Shown: piece by piece, positions 1 through 8,502 of the stretch | Position numbering within the stretch: the first letter of the stretch is position 1 | Layout of the letters: the number at the start of each line of letters is the position of its first letter | Assembly (NCBI RefSeq): GCF_004114535.1 | Contig: NZ_LBJC01000023.1 | Span: 62,001 to 126,000, forward strand | Reading direction: 5' to 3' | DNA from: Bradyrhizobium nanningense | GTDB taxonomy: Bacteria > Pseudomonadota > Alphaproteobacteria > Rhizobiales > Xanthobacteraceae | Length of the DNA stretch: 64,000 nt | The notes under the pieces: model-generated | The model's input: only the letters and a program-made list of their open reading frames with translations | Databases searched by the model: none | What the model was told of the DNA's origin: nothing | Translations under genes and position numbers: made by a program

Positions 1-908
1 TGCTGTTTCTCAACGGCATCAAGGCGTTCGAGGCGGCGGCGCGGACCGGCAGCTTTGCTGCGGCCGGGCTCGAGCTGAGCGTGTCCGCAGCCGCCGTCAG
101 CCGCATGGTGCATCTCTTGGAAGAGCGGCTCGGCGTTGCGCTGTTCGAGCGCAAGGCCAACCGCCTGGTGTTGACGCAGGCCGGCCGCGCCTATCAAAGC
201 GGGCTGACGCCGATCTTCGATGCGCTGGCCAGCCTCACCGCGCAGGTGACGGCGCCTGCAAGCGTCCGCGTGCTCACCATCGGCGTCGGCCATACCTTTG
301 CGATGCGCTGGCTGATCCCGCGCCTGTCGGAATTTCGCAGCGAGGAGCCCGATATCGAAGTGCGCTTCACCACCGGCGGGGCGTCGGTGCCGTTCGGCGA
401 GGACTGGAGCTGCGGCATCAAGCTCGGCACCGGCGACTGGCCCGGCCTCGTCGCCGAGCCGTTGTTCGCCGGCGACCTCACCCCGGTCTGCGTGCCCCGC
501 CTCGCGAGCGGCCTGAAGCGCCCGTCCGACCTGAAGGGCCCGAGCCTGATCCGCGTGGCGCACTCAGCCGAGGACTGGCCGATCTGGCTGAAGGCCGCAG
601 GCGTCACCCGCATCAATGCGCGCGGGCCCGAGTTCCAGTTCTACGGCCAGGCGCTGCAGGCCGCGGCCGACGGGCTCGGCATCGCCATGGGCATCCGCCC
701 CTATATCGACGACGACCTCGCCGCCGGCCGGCTGGTCGCGCCATTCGACCTCTCGGTACCCAAGGGCATGCGCTGGTATCTGCTCTATCGCAGCTTTCAG
801 ACCGAGCAGCGCGACTTTGCCGCGTTCCGCCGCTGGATCATGCGCGCGGCGGCGGAACCCGCCGCCCGGCCGGTGAAGCGAACGGGCCGTCCTACCGCGC
901 GGAACTGA
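1..908 (+). CDS. LysR-family transcriptional regulator, GcvA-like (5' end cut by window)
   Basis: DNA-binding regulator of the LysR family. The visible reading frame enters at base 3 without a start codon, so only the first few residues are missing. An N-terminal winged helix-turn-helix is clear (FEAAARTGSFAAAGLELSVS, then AAVSRMVHLLEERLG and LFERKANRLVLTQAG). The remaining ~200 residues form the periplasmic-binding-protein-like effector domain. The wording of the HTH resembles the GcvA subgroup, whose members often sit next to amino-acid or beta-lactamase genes, but the regulated neighbour lies outside the window. The effector is unknown. Family assignment is firm; subgroup is inference. Confidence 0.9.
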   Translation, partial: LFLNGIKAFEAAARTGSFAAAGLELSVSAAAVSRMVHLLEERLGVALFERKANRLVLTQAGRAYQSGLTPIFDALASLTAQVTAPASVRVLTIGVGHTFAMRWLIPRLSEFRSEEPDIEVRFTTGGASVPFGEDWSCGIKLGTGDWPGLVAEPLFAGDLTPVCVPRLASGLKRPSDLKGPSLIRVAHSAEDWPIWLKAAGVTRINARGPEFQFYGQALQAAADGLGIAMGIRPYIDDDLAAGRLVAPFDLSVPKGMRWYLLYRSFQTEQRDFAAFRRWIMRAAAEPAARPVKRTGRPTARN

Positions 909-1020
909 CGCCCGACAGCAAAAAAGCCGGCCGCTTGTGAACGGCTTCACATTCCGAAATACCCAAACGTGGTCCCCTGACCCTCCAACAAGACACGTAC
1001 GGAAAACTTCGGGGACGACC

Positions 1021-1245
1021 ATGACGACGCTCTACGACGGCTTTGACATCGAATCTTTCGAGGCTGGCAAAGGCCTCTGGCACGCCCGCATTCGCCGCGC
1101 CGATCTCAGCCCCCTCGCCATCGACGGCGTGCTGTTTCCGGCCATGGAAGTCGGCTTCGCCTGGCCCGATCAGAACGCCGCGATCGCCGACGCCAAGCAT
1201 CACATCGACCGCTTCCGCCGGCGGACCGACAGCGACGACGAATAA
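1021..1245 (+). CDS. Small conserved hypothetical protein (74 aa)
   Basis: I do not recognise a named family. The ATG at 1021 is preferred over an in-frame upstream start at 937 because a GGGGACG stretch lies just before it and the product then begins MTTLYDGFDIESFEAGKGLW. It is a soluble, acidic-ended protein with no signal peptide or membrane segment; the C-terminus is charged (RFRRRTDSDDE). It lies between the LysR gene and a zinc-ribbon-like small protein on the same strand. Codon use is typical of the genome, which supports a real gene. Confidence 0.7.
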   Translation: MTTLYDGFDIESFEAGKGLWHARIRRADLSPLAIDGVLFPAMEVGFAWPDQNAAIADAKHHIDRFRRRTDSDDE

Positions 1246-1302
1246 GCGGCCACGACGGCAAGCCAGCCAGGGACAGCGCAGCGCAAGAAGGGGCAACCGG
1301 TC

Positions 1303-1533
1303 ATGTCAGTCATCGAATTCGAAGACACGTCGCGGCCGAGGATCTACAGCCGCACTGTGCTGTCGAATTGCCCGGAATGCGACGGTGATCTCGCCGTGCT
1401 GCGGGTCATCGGCGGGCGCGCCGGAAACGAGTACTGGACCATGCGCTGCACCGATTGCGGCGGCATCCACCTCGACATCCTGACGCCGTATCAGGCCAGC
1501 GCGGACGACGAGGGTCCGCTGCCGGCGGCGTGA
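1303..1533 (+). CDS. Small zinc-ribbon-like protein (76 aa)
   Basis: The protein holds two cysteine pairs, CPEC near residue 24 and CTDC near residue 49, the spacing expected of a four-cysteine zinc ribbon. It has no signal peptide. Such short ribbons commonly bind nucleic acid or protein, but nothing here points to a partner. It starts 57 bases after the preceding small gene on the same strand and could be co-transcribed with it. Zinc binding is inferred from the cysteine pattern; the cellular role is unknown. Confidence 0.7.
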   Translation: MSVIEFEDTSRPRIYSRTVLSNCPECDGDLAVLRVIGGRAGNEYWTMRCTDCGGIHLDILTPYQASADDEGPLPAA

Positions 1534-1571
1534 GCCCCTGCTGCCAGGAGCCCGCGCGCGTCGCATGTCGA

Positions 1572-2813
1572 CTACCGCGTCGGCACGCTAGGTGCGGCGG
1601 GCTTTGACTGCTCGATCGAGCCTGTGGACTCTGGCTCACGCCGCGGGGCCGCAACTGCGCTTGGCGGTTCGGAGGGACGAGTCGGAACGGGCTGACGCGC
1701 ATATTCGGTCGGCGTTTGCCGCTTGACGCTATAGAAGCGTCCACCCGTCCCCCTGATAAAATACCTTTGCTCGAAGATTTCCTTATATACGGGATCGTCC
1801 GCAAGTGTCCTGGCCATCACCGTCTTGCAAGCATTCTCGGCGTCGAAGAAGCTTTTGCAGGTCCGCCAAATGAATGCCGTCACGAGATAAAAATGCGGAA
1901 CGTAAGCATCGAAATTGAGTGTGGCGTAGTTCATATTCGACACAAACGCCCGCCAAAGCCGCAAATTACCGTTGCCGTTGTTCACGATGTAGCGCGCGTA
2001 GGCGAGAGTTTTGCAGACTGCCGCTTCTGACGAAATATCGTATGTCGCATCAACGGGCGCATTCCAATCAATTGCCCACGCAAACGTAGAGCAACGACGC
2101 GTCAGGTTATCGATGATAAGCCACAGATTGATCTCAAGCGAATCTCTGTAGAGCGGCAGCAAGGTGACGACCGGCCCCGCACTCGAGAAACTCAAGTTGA
2201 GAAGGTCATCGACGATTGTCGTCGTTTCGTTGACCGCCTTGTTGGCGTAGATCGCGGCCTTCGCGGTCGACGACAGGACCGGAATCTTCCCCATCAGCTT
2301 GTCACGGATTTCGCCCAAGTAGACATTGCTCTGAGCGTTGAACAATGAAGACAATGCGAGCCTGAAAAGGGCGTAATCGAGTCGCGCCATCTTCTCGTCA
2401 AAGAACTGACAGATGGCAGGCTCCGTATAGCCGGACGCATCGATCGTTCCGATCTTGTTAGGCGCATTTTGTACCTTGGTTGCATCGTCGAAACCAACGA
2501 CGATGTATTTGCCTGTGCCCCTTGGATAAAGGCAATTGTACGCCTCCGACGAGATGGTCAGAACTGTTTTCAGATTTCCTTCGATCGCGGCCTTGTCAGT
2601 TTCGTTGTGGCTACCTTGTCGTGCGGCTGCGAGCAGTACACCGGCCAACAGGTACGATCTGAACAATCTATGGCTCTTCGTATTGGCAACGAAGAGTACG
2701 TAGTCCTCTATCTCCGCGACCGTTCCACCCCTTCGATCAATCTCCGCGCAGCCCGACAGCATCGACAGCGCAACGGCCGCCGCGGCAATGCGGCGTCCCA
2801 TTCCGAACAGCAT
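1572..2813 (-). CDS. Putative lipoprotein of unknown function, atypical base composition
   Basis: 413-residue product with a hydrophobic N-terminus ending in the lipobox LSGC near residue 22, so it is probably lipid-anchored in the envelope. The body is mostly alpha-helical by appearance, with many short charged helices and no domain I recognise; the last ~50 residues are proline/serine rich and likely disordered. Codons are clearly richer in A/T at third positions than in uvrB next door, and the gap to uvrB is also AT-richer, which suggests horizontal acquisition. It runs opposite to both neighbours and appears to be a single-gene unit. An alternative ATG lies four codons further in. Confidence 0.72.
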   Translation of the reverse strand: MLFGMGRRIAAAAVALSMLSGCAEIDRRGGTVAEIEDYVLFVANTKSHRLFRSYLLAGVLLAAARQGSHNETDKAAIEGNLKTVLTISSEAYNCLYPRGTGKYIVVGFDDATKVQNAPNKIGTIDASGYTEPAICQFFDEKMARLDYALFRLALSSLFNAQSNVYLGEIRDKLMGKIPVLSSTAKAAIYANKAVNETTTIVDDLLNLSFSSAGPVVTLLPLYRDSLEINLWLIIDNLTRRCSTFAWAIDWNAPVDATYDISSEAAVCKTLAYARYIVNNGNGNLRLWRAFVSNMNYATLNFDAYVPHFYLVTAFIWRTCKSFFDAENACKTVMARTLADDPVYKEIFEQRYFIRGTGGRFYSVKRQTPTEYARQPVPTRPSEPPSAVAAPRREPESTGSIEQSKPAAPSVPTR

Positions 2814-3074
2814 TCCCCGCCCCCAATTTCGTAAATAAAAAACTCAGCCTATAGGCGAATGTCGCCATGGGAGGTTTCGATTCGCGAGTGGGTTGCGGTT
2901 GGAATCCGATACGACTGCGGCGTTTTCCACAAGCTCGGGTTCCATTGCAGCAGGCCGCCCTCGGAGCCGGCTTGGCCTTGACCGCCGATCCTGCTGCCAA
3001 CCTGCTGTCAGCAGCCTGCATAGCAACAGGCATTCGCCCTTTATTGCGGGGCGGACTCGTCCCATATTCGCTGC

Positions 3075-6065
3075 ATGGCGAAGAAACCTGCATCCTCCGA
3101 AAAATCCGGCAAATCCCCCAAGACCAAGGCCCTGAATTCCAGGGCGCCAAATTCCAAAGCTCATCGCCCAGACGTGCAGCCGATCGGGCCGGCGCTGGCC
3201 GAGTTGCTCAATCCCGCGATCAATCGCGGCGATGCCGGGCTTGGATCGGGCACCGGCCTGCAGCCGCCGCCGGACAATTCGCGCGACCGCCGCTCGGGCG
3301 GCGAGGCCGCGGCCCATCGCGCGCGGGCCTCGACGCCGAAGGCGTTTCCCCAGGATAATGCGTCGCCGATGCCGCTGCGGCCCAATCCGCAGCCGCCGGG
3401 CGCCCGGCAATCCACCGAAATTGGCGAACTGGAAGAAGCACCGCAGGCCAATTACGGAACCGCGGCCACGATCCCGACGCTCGATCCGGAATTGGCACGG
3501 CAGCTTGGATTGCCCACCGAGGAGGACGACGCCGAGGCGTTGGCGCGTCCGCCGCGCTCCAAGATGGAGGCACTCGGCGTCAAGGCGACCGCGGATGCGC
3601 TGGAATCGCTGATCCGCGAGGGCCGGCCGGAGTTCCGCAAGGACGACGGGTCCACCAAGGTGTGGACGCCGCACCGCCCGCCGCGGCCGGAAAAGTCCGA
3701 AGGCGGCGTGCGCTTCGAGATCAAGTCGGAATATCAGCCCAAGGGCGACCAGCCGACTGCGATCGCGGAGCTGGTCGAAGGCGTCCAGCGCAACGACCGC
3801 ACGCAAGTGCTGCTCGGCGTCACCGGCTCGGGCAAGACCTACACCATGGCGCAGGTCATCGAGAAGACGCAGCGCCCAGCGCTGATCCTGGCACCGAACA
3901 AGACGCTCGCAGCCCAGCTCTATGGCGAGTTCAGGAACTTCTTCCCGGACAACGCGGTGGAGTATTTCGTCTCCTATTACGATTACTACCAGCCGGAAGC
4001 CTACGTCCCACGCACCGACACCTATATCGAGAAGGATTCCTCGATCAACGAGCAGATCGACCGCATGCGCCACTCGGCGACGCGCGCGCTGCTCGAACGC
4101 GACGACGTCATTATCGTCGCCTCGGTGTCCTGCATCTACGGTATCGGCTCGGTCGAGACCTATACTGCGATGACCTTCGCGCTGAAGAAGGGCGAGCGCA
4201 TCGACCAGCGCCAGCTCATCGCCGACCTCGTCGCGCTGCAGTACAAGCGCACCCAGGCCGATTTTACCCGCGGCACGTTCCGCGTCAGGGGCGACGTCAT
4301 CGACATCTTCCCGGCGCACTATGAGGACCGCGCCTGGCGCGTGAATCTGTTCGGCGACACCATCGAGACCATCGAGGAGTTCGATCCGCTCACCGGCCAC
4401 AAGCAGGACGAGCTCGAATTCATCAAGATGTACGCCAACTCGCACTATGTGACGCCGCGCCCGACGCTGGTGCAGGCGATCAAGTCGATCAAATCAGAGC
4501 TGAAGCAGCGGCTCGACCAGCTCAACAACCAGGGCCGCCTCTTGGAAGCCCAGCGGCTGGAGCAGCGCACCACCTTCGACCTCGAGATGATGGAGGCGAC
4601 GGGGAGCTGCGCCGGCATCGAGAATTATTCGCGCTACCTCACGGGACGCCGGCCCGGCGAGCCGCCGCCGACGCTGTTCGAATACGTGCCCGACAACGCG
4701 CTGATCTTCGCCGACGAGAGCCACGTCACCATCCCGCAGATCGGCGCCATGTTCCGCGGTGACTTCCGCCGCAAGGCGACGCTGGCCGAATACGGCTTCC
4801 GCCTGCCGTCGTGCATGGACAACCGCCCGCTCCGCTTCGAGGAATGGGACATGATGCGGCCGCAGACGGTCGCGGTGTCGGCGACGCCGAGCGGCTGGGA
4901 GCTGAACGAGAGCGGCGGCGTGTTCGTCGAACAGGTCATTCGCCCCACCGGACTGATTGATCCTCCGGTCGACATTCGCCCGGCCCGCACCCAGGTCGAC
5001 GATCTCGTCGGCGAGGTGCGTGCCACCGCGCAGGCCGGCTATCGCTCGCTCGTCACGGTGCTGACGAAACGCATGGCGGAGGACCTCACCGAATATCTGC
5101 ATGAGCAGGGCATCCGCGTCCGCTACATGCACTCCGACATCGACACCATCGAGCGCATCGAGATCATCAGGGATCTTCGCCTCGGCGCGTTCGACGCGCT
5201 GGTCGGCATCAACCTGCTGCGCGAAGGCCTCGACATTCCCGAATGCGCGCTGGTCGCGATCCTCGATGCCGACAAGGAAGGCTTCCTGCGCAGCGAGACC
5301 TCGCTGATCCAGACCATCGGCCGCGCCGCGCGCAACGTCGACGGCAAGGTGATCCTCTATGCCGACCAGATGACCGGCTCGATGGAGCGCGCCATCGCCG
5401 AGACCAACCGGCGCCGCGAAAAACAGGTCGAGTACAACAATGCCAACGGCATCACGCCGGAGAGCGTGAAGAAGCAGATCGGCGACATCCTCAACTCGGT
5501 CTACGAGCGCGACCACGTGCTGGTCGAAGTCGGCGGCCACGACATGACCGACGACGTCATCTCGATCGGCCACAATTTCGAAGCCGTGCTCGCCGATCTC
5601 GAAACAAGGATGCGCGAGGCCGCCGCCGACTTGAACTTCGAGGAAGCCGCGCGCCTGCGCGACGAGGTCAAGCGCCTGCGCGCCACCGAGCTTGCGGTCG
5701 TCGACGACCCCACCGCAAAACAACGCACCGTGCAGGGCAAGGCCGGCGCCTACGCCGGCACCAGGAAGTACGGCGATGCCGCCAACCTGCCCGTCAGCGC
5801 CATGAAGAAAAAGACCGTGGGCTCGGCGCTGAAAGCCAGCGGCAGCAACAGCGGCTCGAAGGTCCACAAGCCACATCTCGACGAGATGCACGGCCCGGAA
5901 TCGCTGCCCTACCGCGAAAAGCAGACGCTGCCGGCAAAGCCGTTCGGAAGCACGAGTCGCATCATACAGCCGACGGATTCGCGGCAGTCGGGGCCGGAGT
6001 TCGGGCCGGCGCCGAAGTCGACGGGTGGGATGCCGGGGCGGCGTGGGGGGTGGAAGAAGAGGTAG
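3075..6065 (+). CDS. uvrB: UvrABC excinuclease subunit B
   Basis: DNA-damage recognition helicase of nucleotide excision repair; it is loaded by UvrA and then recruits UvrC. Walker A (GVTGSGKT, about residue 248), the beta-hairpin region (YYDYYQPEAYVP), helicase motifs (DESHVTIPQ, TIGRAARN) and a C-terminal UVR domain (LNFEEAARLRDEVKRL) are all present. At 996 residues it is far longer than the usual ~670: about 210 residues of low-complexity, charged sequence precede the helicase core, and about 110 basic residues follow the UVR domain. The ATG at 3075 is the first plausible start. No clear LexA box was seen in the 260 bases upstream. Confidence 0.97.
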   Translation: MAKKPASSEKSGKSPKTKALNSRAPNSKAHRPDVQPIGPALAELLNPAINRGDAGLGSGTGLQPPPDNSRDRRSGGEAAAHRARASTPKAFPQDNASPMPLRPNPQPPGARQSTEIGELEEAPQANYGTAATIPTLDPELARQLGLPTEEDDAEALARPPRSKMEALGVKATADALESLIREGRPEFRKDDGSTKVWTPHRPPRPEKSEGGVRFEIKSEYQPKGDQPTAIAELVEGVQRNDRTQVLLGVTGSGKTYTMAQVIEKTQRPALILAPNKTLAAQLYGEFRNFFPDNAVEYFVSYYDYYQPEAYVPRTDTYIEKDSSINEQIDRMRHSATRALLERDDVIIVASVSCIYGIGSVETYTAMTFALKKGERIDQRQLIADLVALQYKRTQADFTRGTFRVRGDVIDIFPAHYEDRAWRVNLFGDTIETIEEFDPLTGHKQDELEFIKMYANSHYVTPRPTLVQAIKSIKSELKQRLDQLNNQGRLLEAQRLEQRTTFDLEMMEATGSCAGIENYSRYLTGRRPGEPPPTLFEYVPDNALIFADESHVTIPQIGAMFRGDFRRKATLAEYGFRLPSCMDNRPLRFEEWDMMRPQTVAVSATPSGWELNESGGVFVEQVIRPTGLIDPPVDIRPARTQVDDLVGEVRATAQAGYRSLVTVLTKRMAEDLTEYLHEQGIRVRYMHSDIDTIERIEIIRDLRLGAFDALVGINLLREGLDIPECALVAILDADKEGFLRSETSLIQTIGRAARNVDGKVILYADQMTGSMERAIAETNRRREKQVEYNNANGITPESVKKQIGDILNSVYERDHVLVEVGGHDMTDDVISIGHNFEAVLADLETRMREAAADLNFEEAARLRDEVKRLRATELAVVDDPTAKQRTVQGKAGAYAGTRKYGDAANLPVSAMKKKTVGSALKASGSNSGSKVHKPHLDEMHGPESLPYREKQTLPAKPFGSTSRIIQPTDSRQSGPEFGPAPKSTGGMPGRRGGWKKR

Positions 6066-6142
6066 GGCTAGAATCGACAATGCCGCTCGTGGCTAGGGCC
6101 CGCCGGCAGCGTCTTGGAATGACGGCGGAGAGACGTCCTTCC

Positions 6143-6420
6143 TCACCCCACGCTCGCCGTCACCGACAGCAGCGGCACGAGGGTGACGAGCTGAAGCGAG
6201 GCGACCGGCTGGGTGCGCCATGCCGTGATCTTGTCGGACAGCGACAAATGGGCTTCGAAGAATTTCGGCTCACGGTCTTGAAGAGGTGCGGGAAGCTCGG
6301 ACCGAAGCTCACGGCGAATAGTGCGTGGGCGAGCGAGGCGATGGCGACGCCGGGATCGCGGACGAGATCGTGATTGCCGCAGAGCTTGAGCAGGAAGGCG
6401 GCTCACAACTGCTCCAACAT
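6143..6420 (-). pseudogene. Decayed gene remnant with frameshift and in-frame stop
   Basis: Reading the minus strand downstream of 6420 gives a protein-like stretch in one frame (FLLKLCGNHDLVRDPG, then IASLAHALFAVSFGPSFPHL) that switches to another frame near 6270 (REPKFFEAHLSLSDKITAWR, then SLQLVTLVPLLSVTASVG) before a TGA at 6143. An in-frame TGA interrupts the 5' side, and a large palindrome abuts it. This pattern fits the 3' remnant of an inactivated gene. I do not recognise the parent family. Confidence 0.4.
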
Positions 6421-6500
6421 CGTCATTGCGAGCGCAGCGAAGCAATCCAGAGTCTTTCCGCGGAGGGATTCTGGATTGCTTCGCTGCGCTCGCAATGACG
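6421..6500. repeat. Perfect 30-bp inverted repeat (palindromic intergenic element)
   Basis: Bases 6421-6450 and 6471-6500 are exact reverse complements of each other around a 20-base loop. The arms start CGTCATTGCGAGCGCAGCGA. The element can form a long hairpin and resembles the palindromic mosaic elements scattered through Bradyrhizobium and Rhodopseudomonas genomes. It borders the 5' edge of the gene remnant described at 6143-6420. Confidence 0.9.
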
Positions 6501-6602
6501 GGTCGAGGGAGCACGGCTCCGACTGTCGTCCGACGCGCGGCGGCTTCCCCTCACGCACCTCAGTTGGGCAAGAATGGAGAGCCGACGCGGATGCAGGGCG
6601 TC

Positions 6603-6836
6603 CTACAACTTCCCCTGCCCGTTCACCTGGCCCTGCTGCTGTCGCTGCTTCTCCTGCTCCTTGGCGTGGTGCCGGCCGTAGAGGCAGCCGGCGGCGGCGC
6701 CGAGTGCGCCGTGATGGCCGGCATAATGGCCGGCGACGCCACCGACGATGGCGCCCTTGATGCAGCCCTTGGCGTTGACGGCGGAGGTCGCGCTGCACAT
6801 CAGCAGCACCGTGGCGATGGCGACAAGAGATTTCAT
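6603..6836 (-). CDS. Small exported glycine-rich protein (77 aa)
   Basis: Begins MKSLVAIATVLLMCSATSAV, a signal peptide with likely cleavage after VNA. The mature part has alternating glycine/alanine positions (GAIVGGVAGHYAGHHGALGA) like a glycine-zipper, with two cysteines, and ends in a polar Q/K tail. Glycine-zipper proteins often sit in or span the envelope, but no specific function can be given. It is monocistronic and followed by repeat DNA. Codon use is normal. Confidence 0.7.
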   Translation of the reverse strand: MKSLVAIATVLLMCSATSAVNAKGCIKGAIVGGVAGHYAGHHGALGAAAGCLYGRHHAKEQEKQRQQQGQVNGQGKL

Positions 6837-7116
6837 GGATCGGTGTCTCCGGATGCGATGTCAGACCCTCAACGAGCGCGGATGGGTCCGAGTTCCAGCA
6901 CCTGGGCCACGCACGCCTCGCAGATAGGCGTGGGGCGTCATCGCCAGGAGCAAAAGTCCGCACGCAGCCGAGTGCGCGGCCCGCCATCGCCCCCCATGAA
7001 CGCGGCATGGCGCTCGCGCGTCATAGTTGGCAAGCACCCTGTGTTTTTGCGGATTGATGGACCCGCGAGGCCCGCGGTAGCGTTTGTGATCCACTGCCGA
7101 CGAGGGCGGGAGCAGC

Positions 7117-7563
7117 ATGACGGTTGAATCGCTGAACAGGCAACGCGTGCTGCATCTGCTCGACGCCTTCGCGCGCGGCGACATCGAGGCCGCGCTGGCG
7201 TGCTGCACCGACGACGTCGACTTCCTCACCCACCCGCCGATCGACGTGCTGCCGCACATGGTGCCGCGCCACGGCAAGGCCGAGCTGCGCGAGCTCTGGC
7301 AGACGATCTGGTCGCGCTATTCGGAGGTCCGCTACAAGGCGCCACACGTCGTCGCCGAGGGCGAGGCGGTCGCGACCTACATGAACACCTATTTCAGGAA
7401 GCGCAGCAACGACCGCATCGTGCAGTTCGACATGGCCGTGTTCTATACGTTCCGGGGCGGGCTGGTGGCGGAGATCCGCGAGATCATCGATTCCTACGAT
7501 CTGGTGCAGCAGGTGCTGGAGCGCGAGATCGGCCCGTTGATCACGGGTGCGCGGGTGGATTGA
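7117..7563 (+). CDS. NTF2-like / SnoaL-fold protein, copy 1
   Basis: A 148-residue single-domain protein of the nuclear-transport-factor-2-like fold (MTVESLNRQRVLHLLDAFAR, then GDIEAALACCTDDVDF). Members are small cone-shaped enzymes or ligand binders, often isomerases or hydrolases, and sequence alone does not give the substrate. The motif PIDVLP and the ending IDSYDLVQQVLE recur in the next gene (PIDMFP, IDTFDLVEQALG), so the two are diverged paralogues. No signal peptide, hence cytoplasmic. An AGC-AGC purine-rich stretch just before the ATG serves as a ribosome-binding site. Confidence 0.82.
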   Translation: MTVESLNRQRVLHLLDAFARGDIEAALACCTDDVDFLTHPPIDVLPHMVPRHGKAELRELWQTIWSRYSEVRYKAPHVVAEGEAVATYMNTYFRKRSNDRIVQFDMAVFYTFRGGLVAEIREIIDSYDLVQQVLEREIGPLITGARVD

Positions 7564-7794
7564 TCCTTATCTTCCCGGCCGGACTCCGGATCGGAACCCG
7601 CGCCCGGAAGGTTACGGGGTTCTATTGTAGATCTCACAAAGTCCGTTCAATTGTGCATTGCGAAAACGTGAATTGCGTTTTGGCCGAAGTTCGGTATTTT
7701 GTTCGCATACAAATGAGTTGATCCTCCCCGGCGCCTGACTGCGCATGGGGTCCTTTTCCGTTTTTTTCGCAAGCCAGCTTCAGGACGGCCCAAA

Positions 7795-8235
7795 ATGACA
7801 GAGCACAGCCTCTGGCGTTTCTCGCGCGCGTTGCACCGTGCGATCAACGACCGGCATTTCGGGGATATCGAGGCCCTGATCGACGAGGACGTCGAATGGG
7901 CGCTCTACGGCCCGATCGACATGTTTCCGTTCCTCGGCGCGCGCCAGGGCAAGGACGCCGTGCTCGACGTCATCCGCCAGCTCGCCGACAATTTCCAGGT
8001 CCGCCGCTTCGACCGCGAGAGCATCATGCTCGGCGTCGATTCCGCCGCCTCGATGGTGCGCTATTCACTGACCGCCCTCGATTCCAACAAGCCGATCAGC
8101 TTGCGGGTCGCGCAGTTCGCCCAGTTCAGGGTAGGCAAGCTCGTCAGCATGCGCGTCCTGATCGACACGTTCGACCTGGTCGAGCAGGCACTCGGCCGCG
8201 CCATTCATCTGCCGAAGATGACCAGCGTCGGCTGA
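7795..8235 (+). CDS. NTF2-like / SnoaL-fold protein, copy 2
   Basis: 146-residue cytoplasmic protein of the same fold as the gene at 7117, beginning MTEHSLWRFSRALHRAINDR. Shared positions include GDIEAL, PIDMFP and the C-terminal IDTFDLVEQALG. The 231-base gap between the two is notably AT-rich (7620-7730) compared with the genome, so this copy may have its own promoter there. Its function is not predictable. The tandem arrangement suggests duplication followed by divergence, since identity between the copies looks low outside the motifs. Confidence 0.82.
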   Translation: MTEHSLWRFSRALHRAINDRHFGDIEALIDEDVEWALYGPIDMFPFLGARQGKDAVLDVIRQLADNFQVRRFDRESIMLGVDSAASMVRYSLTALDSNKPISLRVAQFAQFRVGKLVSMRVLIDTFDLVEQALGRAIHLPKMTSVG

Positions 8236-8454
8236 GGGGGACGCCAACGGGCCCCGCTGTTCGGGACCGATGATGATGCCGGCTGCGACGTCCTGGCCTC
8301 CAGCCCCGCCGGATGCCGTCGCGTCAAGAACTCGTCATCGGGCGCGCGCCTTTGGCGCGGCCCGTTGGTTCGGGGCCTCGAAGGCACCGCCACAATTTCG
8401 CAACGATGGACCAGCATTTTCCCGCGCGGAATGGCGCATGGTCTTTGCTGACGG

Positions 8455-8471
8455 CCGATATATATTATCGG
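8455..8471. promoter_or_regulatory. 17-bp AT-rich palindrome before the 8503 gene
   Basis: CCGATA-TATAT-TATCGG is a perfect inverted repeat 31 bases before the ATG at 8503. Its position in the leader or promoter and its A/T content amid GC-rich DNA suit an operator or a -10 region; which one is not decidable here. Confidence 0.4.
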
Positions 8472-8502
8472 AAAGCATGCGCTGGGGCTCGCGGGCAGGA
8501 CG

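Noticed and set aside
2814..3074. A LexA (SOS) operator before uvrB
   Set aside because: I looked for GTTC-N7-GTTC or GAAC-N7-GTTC and found none; GGTTCC occurs once without a partner.
4494..6080. A 528-residue open frame opposite uvrB
   Set aside because: It mirrors uvrB codons (GC-rich third positions) and has no recognisable domain; UvrB is certain.
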